Source of the DNA: Ruminococcus albus AD2013
Lineage (GTDB): Bacteria > Bacillota > Clostridia > Oscillospirales > Ruminococcaceae
Direction of reading: 5' to 3'
NCBI RefSeq assembly: GCF_000526775.1
Contig: NZ_JAGS01000001.1
Coordinates: forward strand, 3,224,001 to 3,288,000
DNA length: 64,000 nucleotides
Numbering within the stretch: the stretch's first letter is position 1; the number at the start of each line of letters is the position of its first letter. The translations under genes were made by a program, and so were the position numbers. Of this stretch, positions 8,653 to 19,200 are shown piece after piece. The notes below the pieces were generated by a model. That model was not told the origin of the DNA. It did not search any database and saw only the letters and a program-made list of their open reading frames with translations.

Positions 8653-10374
8653 TCAGAAGCCGAGTATCTTCTTGAAGTCTGCTTTCAGCGCAGCTTCGGT
8701 CTTTTCGGCAGCGGCTCTTGTTTCACCGATTGCGGTGTAGTAAGCCTTTATCTTGGGCTCTGTGCCGGAAGGTCTGATGATAACGCTCGCACCCTGTTCA
8801 AGCTCGAATACCAGTACATCGGACTTGGGCAGAGTAAGTACAGTCTTCTTGCCTGTTGCGATATCTGTCTGCTCGGATACCTTGTAGTCTGCAAATACTG
8901 TAACTTTCAGTCCGCCGATCTCCTTGGGACCGTTTGTTCTCAGACCAGCCATGATCTCCTTCATCTTCTCCATGCCGCTTGCACCCTCGCATTGGAAGGA
9001 TTCCTGGCTGTGGAGATAGTTGCCGTACTCATTGTAGAGGTTCTCTCTTGCCTGGAGCAGTGTGATGCCCTTTGTGCGGTAGAATGCAGCCATCTCACAG
9101 ATCAGCATGGAAGCTACAACAGCGTCCTTATCGCGTACATAAGAACCTGCCAGATAGCCGTAGCTCTCCTCGTAACCGAAGATGTATCTGTCAGCTTCGT
9201 TGTCCTTCTCTAAGAAGCCTATCTGCTCACCGATGAACTTGAAGCCTGTGAGGACGTTTCTCAGCTCAACGCCGTATTCCTCAGCTATCTTGCGGCAGAT
9301 ATCGGTGGTAACGATGGTCTTGACAGCAACAGGGTTCTTGGGCATAGTACCCAGTGCTGTTCTCTCCTGACAGATATATTTCAGCAGCATAGCGCCTACT
9401 TCGTTGCCTGAGAACAGTACATAGCTGCCATCGGGAGCGGGAACTGCAATACCTACACGGTCGCAGTCGGGGTCAGTAGCCAGCAGCAGGTCGGGCTTTA
9501 CGCTCTCGCAGAGTTCAAGACCCTTAGCCAGTGCTTCCTTGATCTCGGGGTTAGGGAAAGGACAGGTGGGGAAATTGCCGTCGGGATTCTCTTGCTCGGG
9601 AACTACTGTTACTTCCTTGATGCCTATCTTTTTCAGTATAGCTCTTACGGGCTTATTGCCTGTGCCGTTAAGGGGAGTATAAACTACTTTCAGACCGCTG
9701 TCTGCAACGAGGTCGGTATGTATGCCCTGTTCAGCAACCTTATCAAGGTACTTGTCGATAACGTCCTGACCGATATACTCGATCATGCCGCTCTTCAGAC
9801 CCTCTTCAAAGTCGATGAACTTAGCACCGCCGAACATATCAACGGACTCGATCTTCTCGGTAACAACGTTAGCAGCATCGATGGTCAGCTGGCAGCCGTC
9901 CTCACCGTATACCTTATAGCCGTTGTACTTAGCGGGGTTATGTGAAGCTGTTACCATAACGCCTGCCTGACAGCCCAGTTCACGTACTGCCCATGAAAGG
10001 CAGGGAGTAGGCATGAGCTCCTTGTAGATGTAAGCCTTGATGCCGTTAGCCGCCATAACAGCAGCGGTAGCCTTGGCAAATACGTCCGACTTGATTCTTG
10101 AATCGTAGGAGATAGCAACGCTTGCGTTCTTGAATGTCTGGTTAACATAGTCAGCCAGACCCTGTGTTGCACGTCTGATAGTATAGATATTCAGTCTGTA
10201 GGAGCCTGCGCCGATAACGCCGCGGAGACCGCCTGTACCGAATTCGAGATCTCTGTAAAAACGGTCGAGGATAGCTTCGTCATCGCCCTCAACGGATTTC
10301 AGTTCAGTTACGAGGTCGGGATCGTCCACAGCCTTTTCACACCAGAGCTTATAGAGTTCAGTTTCTTTGCTCAT
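8653..10374 (-). CDS. Phosphoglucomutase/phosphomannomutase (alpha-D-phosphohexomutase family)
   Basis: It interconverts glucose-1-phosphate and glucose-6-phosphate, feeding glycogen, cell-wall and nucleotide-sugar synthesis. The phosphoserine is S144 in TASHNP, the metal loop is DPDCDR, the sugar-binding loop is GYEESYG, and the C-terminal phosphate loop is RPSGTEPK. At 573 residues it matches the PgcA/Pgm type of Firmicutes. The longer frame starts with GTG without a ribosome-binding site; ATG 10374 has GAGGTG 6 bases upstream and is preferred. It is transcribed alone from a divergent promoter and ends at a strong terminator. The hexose specificity (glucose or mannose) cannot be read from sequence. 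Confidence 0.93.
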   Translation of the reverse strand: MSKETELYKLWCEKAVDDPDLVTELKSVEGDDEAILDRFYRDLEFGTGGLRGVIGAGSYRLNIYTIRRATQGLADYVNQTFKNASVAISYDSRIKSDVFAKATAAVMAANGIKAYIYKELMPTPCLSWAVRELGCQAGVMVTASHNPAKYNGYKVYGEDGCQLTIDAANVVTEKIESVDMFGGAKFIDFEEGLKSGMIEYIGQDVIDKYLDKVAEQGIHTDLVADSGLKVVYTPLNGTGNKPVRAILKKIGIKEVTVVPEQENPDGNFPTCPFPNPEIKEALAKGLELCESVKPDLLLATDPDCDRVGIAVPAPDGSYVLFSGNEVGAMLLKYICQERTALGTMPKNPVAVKTIVTTDICRKIAEEYGVELRNVLTGFKFIGEQIGFLEKDNEADRYIFGYEESYGYLAGSYVRDKDAVVASMLICEMAAFYRTKGITLLQARENLYNEYGNYLHSQESFQCEGASGMEKMKEIMAGLRTNGPKEIGGLKVTVFADYKVSEQTDIATGKKTVLTLPKSDVLVFELEQGASVIIRPSGTEPKIKAYYTAIGETRAAAEKTEAALKADFKKILGF

Positions 10375-10471
10375 TTTTCTCACCTCATCAGTTATTTCTT
10401 TCCACACCACGGAAAATCGATCATCTTTATCCTTTATGTTATGCAGAAATCATTCTGCACGTATACAATAT

Positions 10472-10499
10472 ATTATACCATAATAAAATTATTTTTCAA
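10472..10499 (-). promoter_or_regulatory. Promoter of pgm
   Basis: Minus strand: TTGAAA (10494-10499), 16-base spacer, TATAAT (10472-10477) with extended TGG. A small hairpin (TGCAGAA/TTCTGCA) at about 10442-10459 lies at the start of the leader. Confidence 0.7.
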
Positions 10500-10581
10500 G
10501 GGGAATAGAATTTTTTTAACAATCAGGAACGAATAAACCATCGATTTTTGGAAATTCAACAAAAATCTTTGGCTAAATTAC

Positions 10582-10610
10582 TTGAATGTTGGAAACTTTT
10601 GTGGTATAAT
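10582..10610 (+). promoter_or_regulatory. Promoter of the 10.65-15.2 kb operon
   Basis: TTGAAT (10582-10587), 17-base spacer, TATAAT (10605-10610) with extended TGG, about 44 bases before the ATG of the first gene. Confidence 0.75.
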
Positions 10611-10653
10611 TACAGTAAACTTATGACCATATAAAGAAAAAGGAGAAAACGAA

Positions 10654-11536
10654 ATGTTTATAAGACAAATGAAGGCTTCAAACAGCGGCAGATACCTGCT
10701 TGCAGCCGAATATGAGAAAAAAGTCGCGGCTTTCGATTCTGTCACAGGGGCAAAGCTGGGTGAGTACGACACTAAGTATGGTCCCGGCGGCGACAGGCTG
10801 TGCATATCCGACAGCGGAAAGCTTTTCGCGGCGGCAGCTTACAGCAGGTCGGGCATAACCCTTTATGAAGTTGAAAGCGGAAAAGCCCTGTGGAATACCA
10901 AAGAGGTCAAGAAGATCCAGCGTCTGTATTTCAGTGCTGATGATAAGGTGCTTTATGCCATAAATGCCGAGAACAAAATGTTCACTCTTTCACTTGCGGA
11001 TGGCAGTATCACCTCCATAGAAAAGGATCATGAAAAGCTTTATCCTGATATTGAACTTGAAGTATCCTCTGCACGAGAGTACCTGTTTTTTCGGGGGAAA
11101 AAGCAAAAAATATCCGCGCTTACTGCTGAGTGTATGTTCAGGGGGCGGAAGAGTATACTGTTCTGTGATGTGCGGCGGATTTGAATGCTGTGACACCGAC
11201 CTGAATAAGCTGTGGTCAGCTGAAAACAAGGTGGGTGAACATTATCTAAGGCTGGGATATATCCCGGAATACGACTATATTGCGGCGGTGGGATTCAGAT
11301 ATGACGCGGAAGATGAGGTCGAGGAGGGGGAGATGACCCCGACTTTTGTAGATGTTTATTCCGCAAAGGATGGCATTAAGCTGTATTCCCGCAACCTTGA
11401 AAACGCCTATGTTTCTGCTTTTATAAACGGCGGCACACAGCTGGTATGTTCCGACGGGATAGTGGTCACATTTGGTAAAGACAACTGCACTACAAAAGAT
11501 GCTGTAACCATGCAGGAACAGCGGTTTGAATTTTAG
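10654..11536 (+). pseudogene. Beta-propeller-like protein gene broken by a frameshift
   Basis: Two overlapping frames form one protein. Frame 1 (10654-11184) begins with an AAGGAG-served ATG and encodes repeated propeller-like blades (SNSGRYLLAAEYEKKVAAFD; ISDSGKLFAAA...ITLYEVESGKALW; ADDKVLYAINAENKMFTLSL). Frame 2 continues the pattern to 11536 (DTDLNKLWSAENK, TFVDVYSAKDGIKLYSRNL). One extra base explains the break. Removing one G from the G5 run at 11141-11145 gives a smooth MFRGGRVYCSVM join; T6, A5 and A6 runs at 11086-11110 are alternatives. The whole protein would have about 290 residues, no signal peptide, and blades like WD40/quinoprotein repeats. Sequencing error and true decay cannot be told apart here. 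Confidence 0.75.
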
Positions 11537-11547
11537 GAGTTCACAAA

Positions 11548-12072
11548 ATGCCATACGATGACCTTAAATATATTTCCGAAAGAAAAAAGCACTTGTTTCT
11601 CCGTGATGAGATAGAGGAAGTTATAAAGGCGAAGAACATCGACCGCGGAAAATTTCATGAATATTCAAAGCAAGGTTACACTGATATCATCAGCAAGTTT
11701 TATTTCACCTTTGCCGATATAAAAAACTATCCAGTGGGCAGACAGACCCTTGAAGAGTACAATATGCATTTCAGGGAAGAACTTTACTGCGAACACATAG
11801 CCTGTTCACTTAATTACGAAAGCCATGCAGGGTATATTCAGGCTATCAAGGCGGGTATACCCGATGAGGACAAGCTTTTTCTGATACTTTCAGACGGCTG
11901 GGTGTATGAGGGTGAAAAAGATGCGATGTTCGATGTGCTGGAAGAAGTTTACGATATCAGGGACTTTTATGTAATTTCACCGAAGTTCAGCTGGTTCACG
12001 GCAGTCAGCAAAATTGAAGACAGTGCCTGTCTGTACAGGCAGAGATCGTACAAGAATGAAACAGCCCGCTGA
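11548..12072 (+). CDS. Hypothetical protein, 174 aa
   Basis: No family recognised. A soluble, charged protein with an N-terminal helical part (MPYDDLKYISERKKHLFLRDEIEEVI) and an aromatic-rich C-terminal part (SDGWVYEG, DFYVISPKFSWFT). It follows the broken propeller gene by 11 bases, with TAGGAG before the ATG, and precedes the hydrolase gene by 49 bases. Its position suggests co-expression with the propeller gene, perhaps as a partner, but this is only inference. Confidence 0.7.
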   Translation: MPYDDLKYISERKKHLFLRDEIEEVIKAKNIDRGKFHEYSKQGYTDIISKFYFTFADIKNYPVGRQTLEEYNMHFREELYCEHIACSLNYESHAGYIQAIKAGIPDEDKLFLILSDGWVYEGEKDAMFDVLEEVYDIRDFYVISPKFSWFTAVSKIEDSACLYRQRSYKNETAR

Positions 12073-12121
12073 GGGCGATACTATGATCTATCAAAAATCA
12101 AAGCACAAGGAGGTATAAACT

Positions 12122-13126
12122 ATGTCAAACAGTGAATACATCACCGAGAAAAGATATTTCCCTTCAAGCGATAAGGGCAAGAAGATATACTATGAGATAT
12201 ACACCAAGAAGGATTTTCAGCCAAAAGCAGTCATACAGCTGGTACACGGTATGTGCGAATACGTGCGCAGATACCGCGAGTTTGCAAGATTTCTCAACGA
12301 TAACGGATATCTTGTAGTCGGCAACGACCATCTGGGGCACGGTATGACCGCCGCTAAGCTTGCCGAGGAAAAAGACGGTATAATTGACCCGAACAAAAAC
12401 AAGGAACTGGGTTTCATCAGCGAGCGCAACGGCTGGCAGCACTGTCTGGCTGATATGCACCGCCTTACGAGAGTAATGAAAAAAGAATACCCCGACCTGC
12501 CATACTTCATGTTTGCACACAGCATGGGAAGTCTGCTGGGCAGGGCTTATGCGACTTCATACCCCGATGAACTTGACGGAGTTATTTTCAGCGGCACAGG
12601 TGCGCTGCTGGGGGTCGAACCTCAGCTGATGCTTTATTTGCAGGGCATAAGAAAAGTCAAGGGCAGCAGGTTCAGACCGCCCCTTACAGATATGGCTATG
12701 TTCGGAAAATACGGCATATATAACTCAAAGTCGGGCAGGGACGGCGGTAACTGGCTGAACCGAAATGAAGACGAGGTAATAAAATACAATGCGGATGCCT
12801 ACTGCAATTTCTGTTTTACTGTAAACGGATTTGAAAATCTGGTGGGTGTGAATTACTATGTCAACAGGAACAAGTGGTTCGAGGAATACCCGAAAGAACT
12901 GCCGACCTATATAATATCGGGCAGCAAAGACCCTGTGGGAGACTGCGGCAGGGGAGTGCTGAAAGTGTATAACAAGCTGCGCCTTTACGACTGCGATGCT
13001 GAGATGAAGATATACAACGGCGCAAGGCACGAACTGATAAACGAACTCAACAAGGAGGAGGTCTACAGGGACGTGCTGGATTTCTATGAAGGCATAATGT
13101 CGGCAAAGACAGAGGGCGAAGGCTGA
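12122..13126 (+). CDS. Alpha/beta hydrolase, monoacylglycerol-lipase/lysophospholipase type
   Basis: A 334-residue serine hydrolase of the S33/Hydrolase_4 group. The nucleophile is S134 in AHSMGS, the probable acid is D270 (SGSKDPVGD) and the histidine is H303 (GARHELINE). The oxyanion-region HGMCEY at 42-47 and the GNDHLGHG loop at 68-75 are typical of monoglyceride lipases. There is no signal peptide, so it is cytoplasmic and likely acts on membrane-derived lysophospholipids or acylglycerols. AAGGAGG lies 8 bases upstream. Its TGA shares a base with the ATG of comM (TGATG), so the two are translationally coupled. Confidence 0.88.
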   Translation: MSNSEYITEKRYFPSSDKGKKIYYEIYTKKDFQPKAVIQLVHGMCEYVRRYREFARFLNDNGYLVVGNDHLGHGMTAAKLAEEKDGIIDPNKNKELGFISERNGWQHCLADMHRLTRVMKKEYPDLPYFMFAHSMGSLLGRAYATSYPDELDGVIFSGTGALLGVEPQLMLYLQGIRKVKGSRFRPPLTDMAMFGKYGIYNSKSGRDGGNWLNRNEDEVIKYNADAYCNFCFTVNGFENLVGVNYYVNRNKWFEEYPKELPTYIISGSKDPVGDCGRGVLKVYNKLRLYDCDAEMKIYNGARHELINELNKEEVYRDVLDFYEGIMSAKTEGEG

Positions 13127-14655
13127 TGTATGCGCGGATAAACAGCCTTGGTCTGCTGGGGCTGAATGCTTTTCCCGTGACGGTGGAGATAGAAAGTTCA
13201 GAGGGGCTTGAAAGTTTCGATATCGTGGGAATGGCTGATATATCGGTAAAGGAGAGTCGTGAGAGGATACGCTCGGCTTTTCGCAGCAGCGGGATAAACT
13301 TCCCCGAAGCAAGGGTGCTTGTGAACCTTGCACCCGCAGATGTTAAAAAGACAGGGGCGGTGCACGACCTTGCTATCGCAGTATCTGTTTTGAGGATAAT
13401 GGGGATATCGAATGATGCGTATATGCAGAAGTCGGTATTCATAGGCGAAGTTGCGCTGAACGGCGAGATACGTGCTGTACAGGGTGTTCTGCCCATGACC
13501 ATAATGGCAAAAGAAAACGGCATGGAGAGGATATTCGTTCCTATCGACAACCTGCGTGAAGCCTCGGTGGTGGAGGGTATTGACTGCCTTGGTGTGGGTT
13601 CACTGGGGGAGTTGGTCTATCATCTGGCGGGCAAGGCGCAGATAGTTCCCGCACAGCCGTACAAGCCCGAAAAAGTCAGCTATTACGGTGCGCTTGATTT
13701 TGCTGATGTACGCGGACAGAGTTTTGCAAAGCAGGCTTTGGAAGTCGCGGCAGCAGGCGGTCACAACGTGCTGATGGTGGGTTCGCCGGGCTCGGGAAAA
13801 TCCATGCTTTCAAAGCGTATGCCTTCCATACTTCCTGCCATGACCTTTGAGGAATCCATCGAGACCACGAAGATACATTCCGTGGCAGGGCATATCGACA
13901 AGAATGCGCCGCTGATAACGGTGAGACCTTTCCGTGCGCCCCATCATACGGTATCAACAGCGGGTCTTGCGGGAGGCGGAAGCATACCCAAGCCGGGCGA
14001 GATATCCCTTGCACATAACGGACTTCTCTTTCTTGATGAAATGGCAGAATTCTCCCGTGCATCGCTGGAGATACTACGACAGCCCATAGAAGACCAGCAG
14101 GTGACCATATCCCGTGCATTCGGCACCATAACCTATCCCTGTTCATTCATGCTGATAGGTGCCATGAACCCTTGCCCCTGCGGATATTTCGGTCATCCCA
14201 CGAGGAAATGCATATGCTCCCACAAGCAGGTGGTGAACTATCTGAACAAGATAAGCGGGCCTCTGCTTGACAGATTTGATGTGCATATCGAAGTTGAACC
14301 TGTGGAGTACGGCGATCTGTCTTCACCGCAGAAGGAAGAATCATCGGCGGAGGTACGGGCGCGTGTGCAGAAGGCAAGAGATATACAGACGGCGAGATTC
14401 GAGGGGACTTCAATAACCTGCAATGCGAGGATAACTCCCGACAGACTGCATGAATTCTGTCAGATGACGGAGGAAGCGCGGAACACTCTTGGAAAGGTGT
14501 TTGACAACCTCGGGCTTTCGGGACGCGCATACGATAAGATGATGAAAGTATCGCGGACGGTTGCTGATATGGATAACAGCGAAATGATAACCGAAGCCCA
14601 TGTGATGCAGACGGTGATGTACAGAAGTCTTGACAGGAAATACTGGAACGAGTGA
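13126..14655 (+). CDS. comM: ComM/YifB family AAA+ ATPase (Mg-chelatase-like)
   Basis: This family has an N-terminal Lon-protease-like S5 fold (about 1-170), a central AAA+ Mg-chelatase domain and a C-terminal lid. Walker A is GSPGSGKS at 219-226 and Walker B is LLFLDEM at 300-306. The zinc-like cluster NPCPCGYFGHPTRKCIC lies at about 346-362, and an Arg-finger region follows. In naturally competent bacteria ComM is a hexameric helicase that drives branch migration during recombination; in other bacteria the role is less clear. At 509 residues it is full length. It overlaps the hydrolase stop by one base. Confidence 0.93.
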   Translation: MYARINSLGLLGLNAFPVTVEIESSEGLESFDIVGMADISVKESRERIRSAFRSSGINFPEARVLVNLAPADVKKTGAVHDLAIAVSVLRIMGISNDAYMQKSVFIGEVALNGEIRAVQGVLPMTIMAKENGMERIFVPIDNLREASVVEGIDCLGVGSLGELVYHLAGKAQIVPAQPYKPEKVSYYGALDFADVRGQSFAKQALEVAAAGGHNVLMVGSPGSGKSMLSKRMPSILPAMTFEESIETTKIHSVAGHIDKNAPLITVRPFRAPHHTVSTAGLAGGGSIPKPGEISLAHNGLLFLDEMAEFSRASLEILRQPIEDQQVTISRAFGTITYPCSFMLIGAMNPCPCGYFGHPTRKCICSHKQVVNYLNKISGPLLDRFDVHIEVEPVEYGDLSSPQKEESSAEVRARVQKARDIQTARFEGTSITCNARITPDRLHEFCQMTEEARNTLGKVFDNLGLSGRAYDKMMKVSRTVADMDNSEMITEAHVMQTVMYRSLDRKYWNE

Positions 14656-14662
14656 AAGAGAA

Positions 14663-15226
14663 ATGACAGTAAACGGAATTATCGTTCAGGAATATACGGA
14701 TAATCCTTACAGGGGCGTGGACGGCAGCGGTTACAGCAAGGATTCGGCGCAGAACTGGTTCCTGAACTATGTTGAAGATGCGGACAAAAGTTTTGAAGGA
14801 TACTATGATGAACATATCGATATCGGCATGACTTATAACATACCCGATCATTATTGGGTGGCTGCCTGCAGCGATATGGAACATATATATAAATATGTAA
14901 AAGAAGCAGAAAAGCGAAATATAAGATACAGACTGCTTCTGGCTGAAACGGACATACCTCGTCCGAGGTTTGAGTGTCCCGACGTTGAAAAGGTGTTTCT
15001 TGGATACGACTACGCCTATTCTTCGGGGGATAATTACTCGGCGGTGTATAATGAGATACCTTTTGTGTTTCCGCAGTTTAAGCTTAATCGGTACGGACTT
15101 TTTGAGACGAGGGAAGCGATAGAAGAATTTATCGCCGAAAGAGAAAGATTTGTGAGAACGCACCCTCCGCTTACGCTGGAAGCGGGAGATTTTGTGATAT
15201 TCAGGCTTCATGAGATCCTCCTTTGA
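14663..15226 (+). CDS. Hypothetical protein, 187 aa
   Basis: No family recognised. It is acidic and aromatic-rich, with NPYRGVDGSGYSKDSAQNWF near the N-terminus and no membrane segment. The open frame extends 11 codons further back into comM, but ATG 14663 is 7 bases after the comM stop and preceded by a modest GAAAGAGA, so it is preferred. It is the last gene of its operon: a strong terminator lies 38 bases after the stop. Its content resembles small enzyme-associated or immunity-type proteins, but I see no motif that would justify a name. Confidence 0.68.
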   Translation: MTVNGIIVQEYTDNPYRGVDGSGYSKDSAQNWFLNYVEDADKSFEGYYDEHIDIGMTYNIPDHYWVAACSDMEHIYKYVKEAEKRNIRYRLLLAETDIPRPRFECPDVEKVFLGYDYAYSSGDNYSAVYNEIPFVFPQFKLNRYGLFETREAIEEFIAERERFVRTHPPLTLEAGDFVIFRLHEILL

Positions 15227-15264
15227 TGTGTCATCAGATCAGAATAATGTAAAATGTGGACTAT

Positions 15265-15294
15265 GCCCCGAAGTGTGCTTCGGGGCTGATTTTT
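15265..15294 (+). terminator. Intrinsic terminator ending the comM operon
   Basis: Perfect 9-bp stem GCCCCGAAG/CTTCGGGGC with a 4-base loop, then TGATTTTT. Confidence 0.9.
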
Positions 15295-16095
15295 GCCGTG
15301 GGGGGAGGTGGTATGTTTCCCTATTATACAGTATAACACGCCGCCTCATATCCCGTTATTCAAATGGGGGATACCCCCATACCCCCACGCCAGAACCCTC
15401 GCGCACGTGAAGCCTTGACGCTTCGTTCGCTCTCACTCCCTGCGGTCGTTCGGCTCACTACGGTCAAGATTGCGCTCGGGCTTCTGGCGGCGACTGCCTG
15501 CCATCGTGCGCATAAGTGGGATCTATTCTTTGTTCTTAATAACTTTTGCTATAAAATATTATTTCAAATTGGGGTAACGGTCGACGCAGTCACCGTGCCC
15601 CCATACCACCACGCCCGAACCCTAACCACGACTGTGTCGGCAGTGGATCCGGGCTGTTTGCCATGCTTAGAAAAAATTATGTCTTTCTACTATCAGTGAT
15701 TTTGGTCGAAAAGTTGTACGTTTTTGTACAACTCTTGCAGAAATATGTCCGAGTTAAAATTAAAAACAGTTGTTTGCACAATATCACAGGTGTAAATATG
15801 GGCAGTAACACAGCAAAAATGGAAAATAATGACAATTGCGATGAGCGGCGAGCCGCCATAAAAATCATGGGGGAAATGAGAAAAATCACAGCTGAAAATT
15901 ATACGACCGTATGCCTTCGTATTTTTTGGTACGTGTGTATTGCCTGACGTACTTTGATGGGGTGGCTTCCGTTCATAAAAAATTTACGGAATATCTTATG
16001 AATGGTCATTGTAAAACTTTCAGCCCTGCATGACATTGGTTTTTGTTAAAAGCGGCGAAAATGGGTAAATGAGGGATGCAGTCAATGGAAAAGGC
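15295..16095. other. Long non-coding stretch upstream of the rpoB promoter
   Basis: No credible gene is seen in these 800 bases. They hold an imperfect inverted repeat (15388-15404 against 15472-15489, around CGCCAGAA/TTCTGGCG) enclosing short palindromes, and a perfect 8-bp hairpin AGTTGTAC/GTACAACT at 15712-15733. A second hairpin, CCGTTCATAA/TTATGAATGG, lies at 15969-16005. A partly repeated CCCCATACC...CACGCC motif occurs near 15375 and again near 15598. Short open frames here lack ribosome-binding sites. The GC-rich front part has the look of a degenerate repeat; the rear part is A/T-rich. Confidence 0.6.
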
Positions 16096-16124
16096 TTGAC
16101 AAGGGTCGAAGTCTGTGTTATAAT
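16096..16124 (+). promoter_or_regulatory. Consensus promoter of rpoBC
   Basis: Perfect TTGACA (16096-16101) and TATAAT (16119-16124), 17 bases apart, with extended TGT. The leader to the rpoB ATG is about 165 bases and contains AAAGCGG-type and GGTAAAA repeats, but no recognised element. Confidence 0.92.
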
Positions 16125-16297
16125 TTTATACTGTATCATAATGGAGCTTTACGCCTGTAAAAATGCCAGAAAGCGGTAAAAACAGGGCAAAGTTCACGTT
16201 CGTGAGGCACTTGGTCACCCGACGTCAAGAGGGTAAAAAGTGCAGTTTTACAAAACGTTCACAAAGTTTCAAAATAAATTAAGGAGTGATCGAGCCT

Positions 16298-19200
16298 ATG
16301 GTTAATGTCAAGGACGTAAGACTTGGTAAGAATACCAGAAAAAGCTTTGCCAAGATCAACGAAGTCCTGGAAATGCCTAACCTCATCGAGGTGCAGAAGA
16401 ACTCGTACCAGTGGTTTCTGGACGAGGGACTCAAGGAGGTTTTCAGAGATGTTTCGTCGATCACAGATTACAACGGTAATCTGGAGCTGACTTTCGTGGG
16501 ATACCGCTTTGATGAAAATTCAAAGTACACGATCGCAGAGTGCAAGGCGAGAGATGCAACGTACGCTGTTCCCCTGAGAGTTACCGCAAGACTGAACAAT
16601 CTCGAAACAGGAGAGATCAAGGAGTCGGAGGTCTTCATGGGCGAGTTCCCGAAGATGACCGACAGCGGTACATTCGTTATCAACGGTGCAGAGCGTGTTA
16701 TCGTATCTCAGCTGGTACGTTCTCCCGGTGTTTACTATGCCTTTGATAAGGACAAGACAGGTAAGGATCTGTTCAAGACCACCGTTATACCTAACAGAGG
16801 TGCATGGCTCGAGTATGAAATGGACTCGAACGATGTCGTTTATGTCCGTATAGATAAGAACAGAAAGATCCCGATAACCACATTCATCCGTGCTCTCGGC
16901 TTTGGCACTAATGAGGAGATCGAGGCTACTTTCGGCGTTGACGAGAGACTGACCCAGACTATCATGCAGAAGGATCAGACCGCTAACCGCGAGGAAGCTC
17001 TGCTGCAGGTATACCAGAAGCTCCGTCCCGGCGAGCCTCCCACGGTTGAGTCCTCGGAGACACATCTGAACAATCTGTTCTTCGATGCAAAGAGATATGA
17101 TCTGTCACGTTTCGGCAGATACAAGTATAACAAGAAGCTGGGCGTAGGCTCCAGACTTGTAGGTCATAAGATCACAAGACCCATCGTAGCTCCCATGACA
17201 GGCGAAGTTCTGGCAGAAGAGGGCGACCTCATCAGCTATGAGAAGGCTATGGAGATCGAGACCGCGGGTGTTAAGGAAGCTTTCGTTACCGTTGAGGTAA
17301 AGGAGTACGAGACTGCTCCCACAGGCGAGACCGTTACCAGAATGGTAGACAAGGAAGTCAAGATCATAGGCAGCGGCATGGTAGATATGCAGGCTTATGT
17401 TGACTTTGATCCTGCTGAGTGCGGCATCAACGAGAAGGTAAGCTTCGCAGTACTCAAGGAGATACTGGAAAGCACCGACGATCCCGAGGAGCTCAAGGAA
17501 GAGATCAGAAGCAGATGCGACGATTTGGTTCCTAAGCACATCGTTATCGATGATATCGTTGCTACCATCTCTTATTTCCTCAATCTGTGCGACGGTGTCG
17601 GCGATGTTGATGATATCGACCACCTGGGCAACAGACGTATCCGTTCCGTAGGCGAGCTGCTGCAGAACCAGTTCCGCATCGGTTTCACCAGAATGGAGAG
17701 AGTTATCCGTGAGAGAATGAATATCCAGTCGCAGGACAGCGAGGTAATCACTCCTACTGCGCTGATAAATATAAGACCCATCACTGCGGCTATCAGAGAG
17801 TTCTTCGGTTCATCTCCTCTGTCACAGTTCATGGATCAGAACAACCCTCTTGCTGAGCTGACTCACAAGAGAAGACTTTCCGCCCTGGGTCCCGGAGGTC
17901 TGTCGAGAGACAGAGCCGGATTCGAGGTTCGTGACGTTCACTACACACACTACGGCAGAATGTGCCCTATCGAGACTCCTGAAGGACCTAACATCGGTCT
18001 GATCTCCTATCTGGCATCATTCGCAAGAATAAACAAGTACGGCTTCATCGAGGCTCCTTACAGAAAAGTTGATAAGGAGACAGGCGTTGTTACCGACGAG
18101 GTAGTATACATGACTGCCGATGTCGAGGACAACTTCATGGTAGCTCAGGCTAACGAGCCCCTGACCGAAGACCACAAGTTCGCAAGACCCAAGGTAAACG
18201 GCAGATACAGAGACCAGATCCTGGAGATCGAGAACAGCAAGATCGACTTCATGGACGTATCTCCTAAGATGGTCGTTTCAGTCGCTACTGCTTGTATCCC
18301 CTTCCTGGAGAACGATGATGCGAACCGTGCGCTGATGGGATCGAACATGCAGAGGCAGGCTGTGCCGCTGCTGAAGACCGAGTCGCCTATCGTTGGTACA
18401 GGTATGGAGTACAAGGCTTGTATCGACTCCGGCGTTGCAGTGGTATCCACCAAGGCAGGTGTTGTTGAGAGCGTTGACGCTGACAAGATCGTTATCCGCG
18501 AGGACGACGGCAATATGCACACCTACGAGCTGACAAAGTTCAAGAGATCCAACGCAGGTACCTGCACAAACCAGAGACCTATCGTTGAAAAGGGCGAGCG
18601 TATCGAGGCTCACCAGATAATCGGTGACGGCCCCGCTACCTCCAACGGCGAACTTTCTCTTGGTAAGAACGCACTGATCGGCTTCATGACTTGGGAAGGT
18701 TACAACTACGAGGACGCCGTTCTGCTGAACGAGAACCTTGTAAAGCAGGATAAGTATACTTCAATCCATATCGAAGATCTGGAGACAGAAGCAAGAGATA
18801 CCAAGCTTGGACCTGAGGAGATCACAAGAGATATCCCCAACGTGGGCGATGACGCTCTGAAGGATCTGGACGAGAACGGTATCATCAGAATAGGTGCCGA
18901 GGTACGCTCGGGCGATATCCTCGTCGGTAAGGTAACACCTAAGGGCGAGACCGAGCTGACAGCCGAGGAAAGACTGCTGAGAGCTATCTTCGGTGAGAAG
19001 GCAAGAGAAGTAAGGGATAACTCCCTGAAGGTACCTCATGGTGAAGCAGGTACTATTATAGAAGTAAGAGTATTTACAAGAGAGAACTGCGATGAGCTTT
19101 CTCCCGGAGTAAATATGCTGGTTAGATGCTACATCGCACAGAAGAGAAAGATCTCTGTCGGCGATAAGATGGCGGGTCGTCACGGTAACAAGGGTGTCGT

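Noticed and set aside
8264..8675. Short plus-strand frames in the purB-pgm gap
   Set aside because: They run across the arms of the large inverted repeat, lack ribosome-binding sites and have palindrome-derived, low-quality protein sequence.
15663..15947. 94-residue open frame upstream of rpoB
   Set aside because: No ribosome-binding site, unusual composition and no recognisable domain; it overlaps hairpins in an otherwise non-coding stretch.
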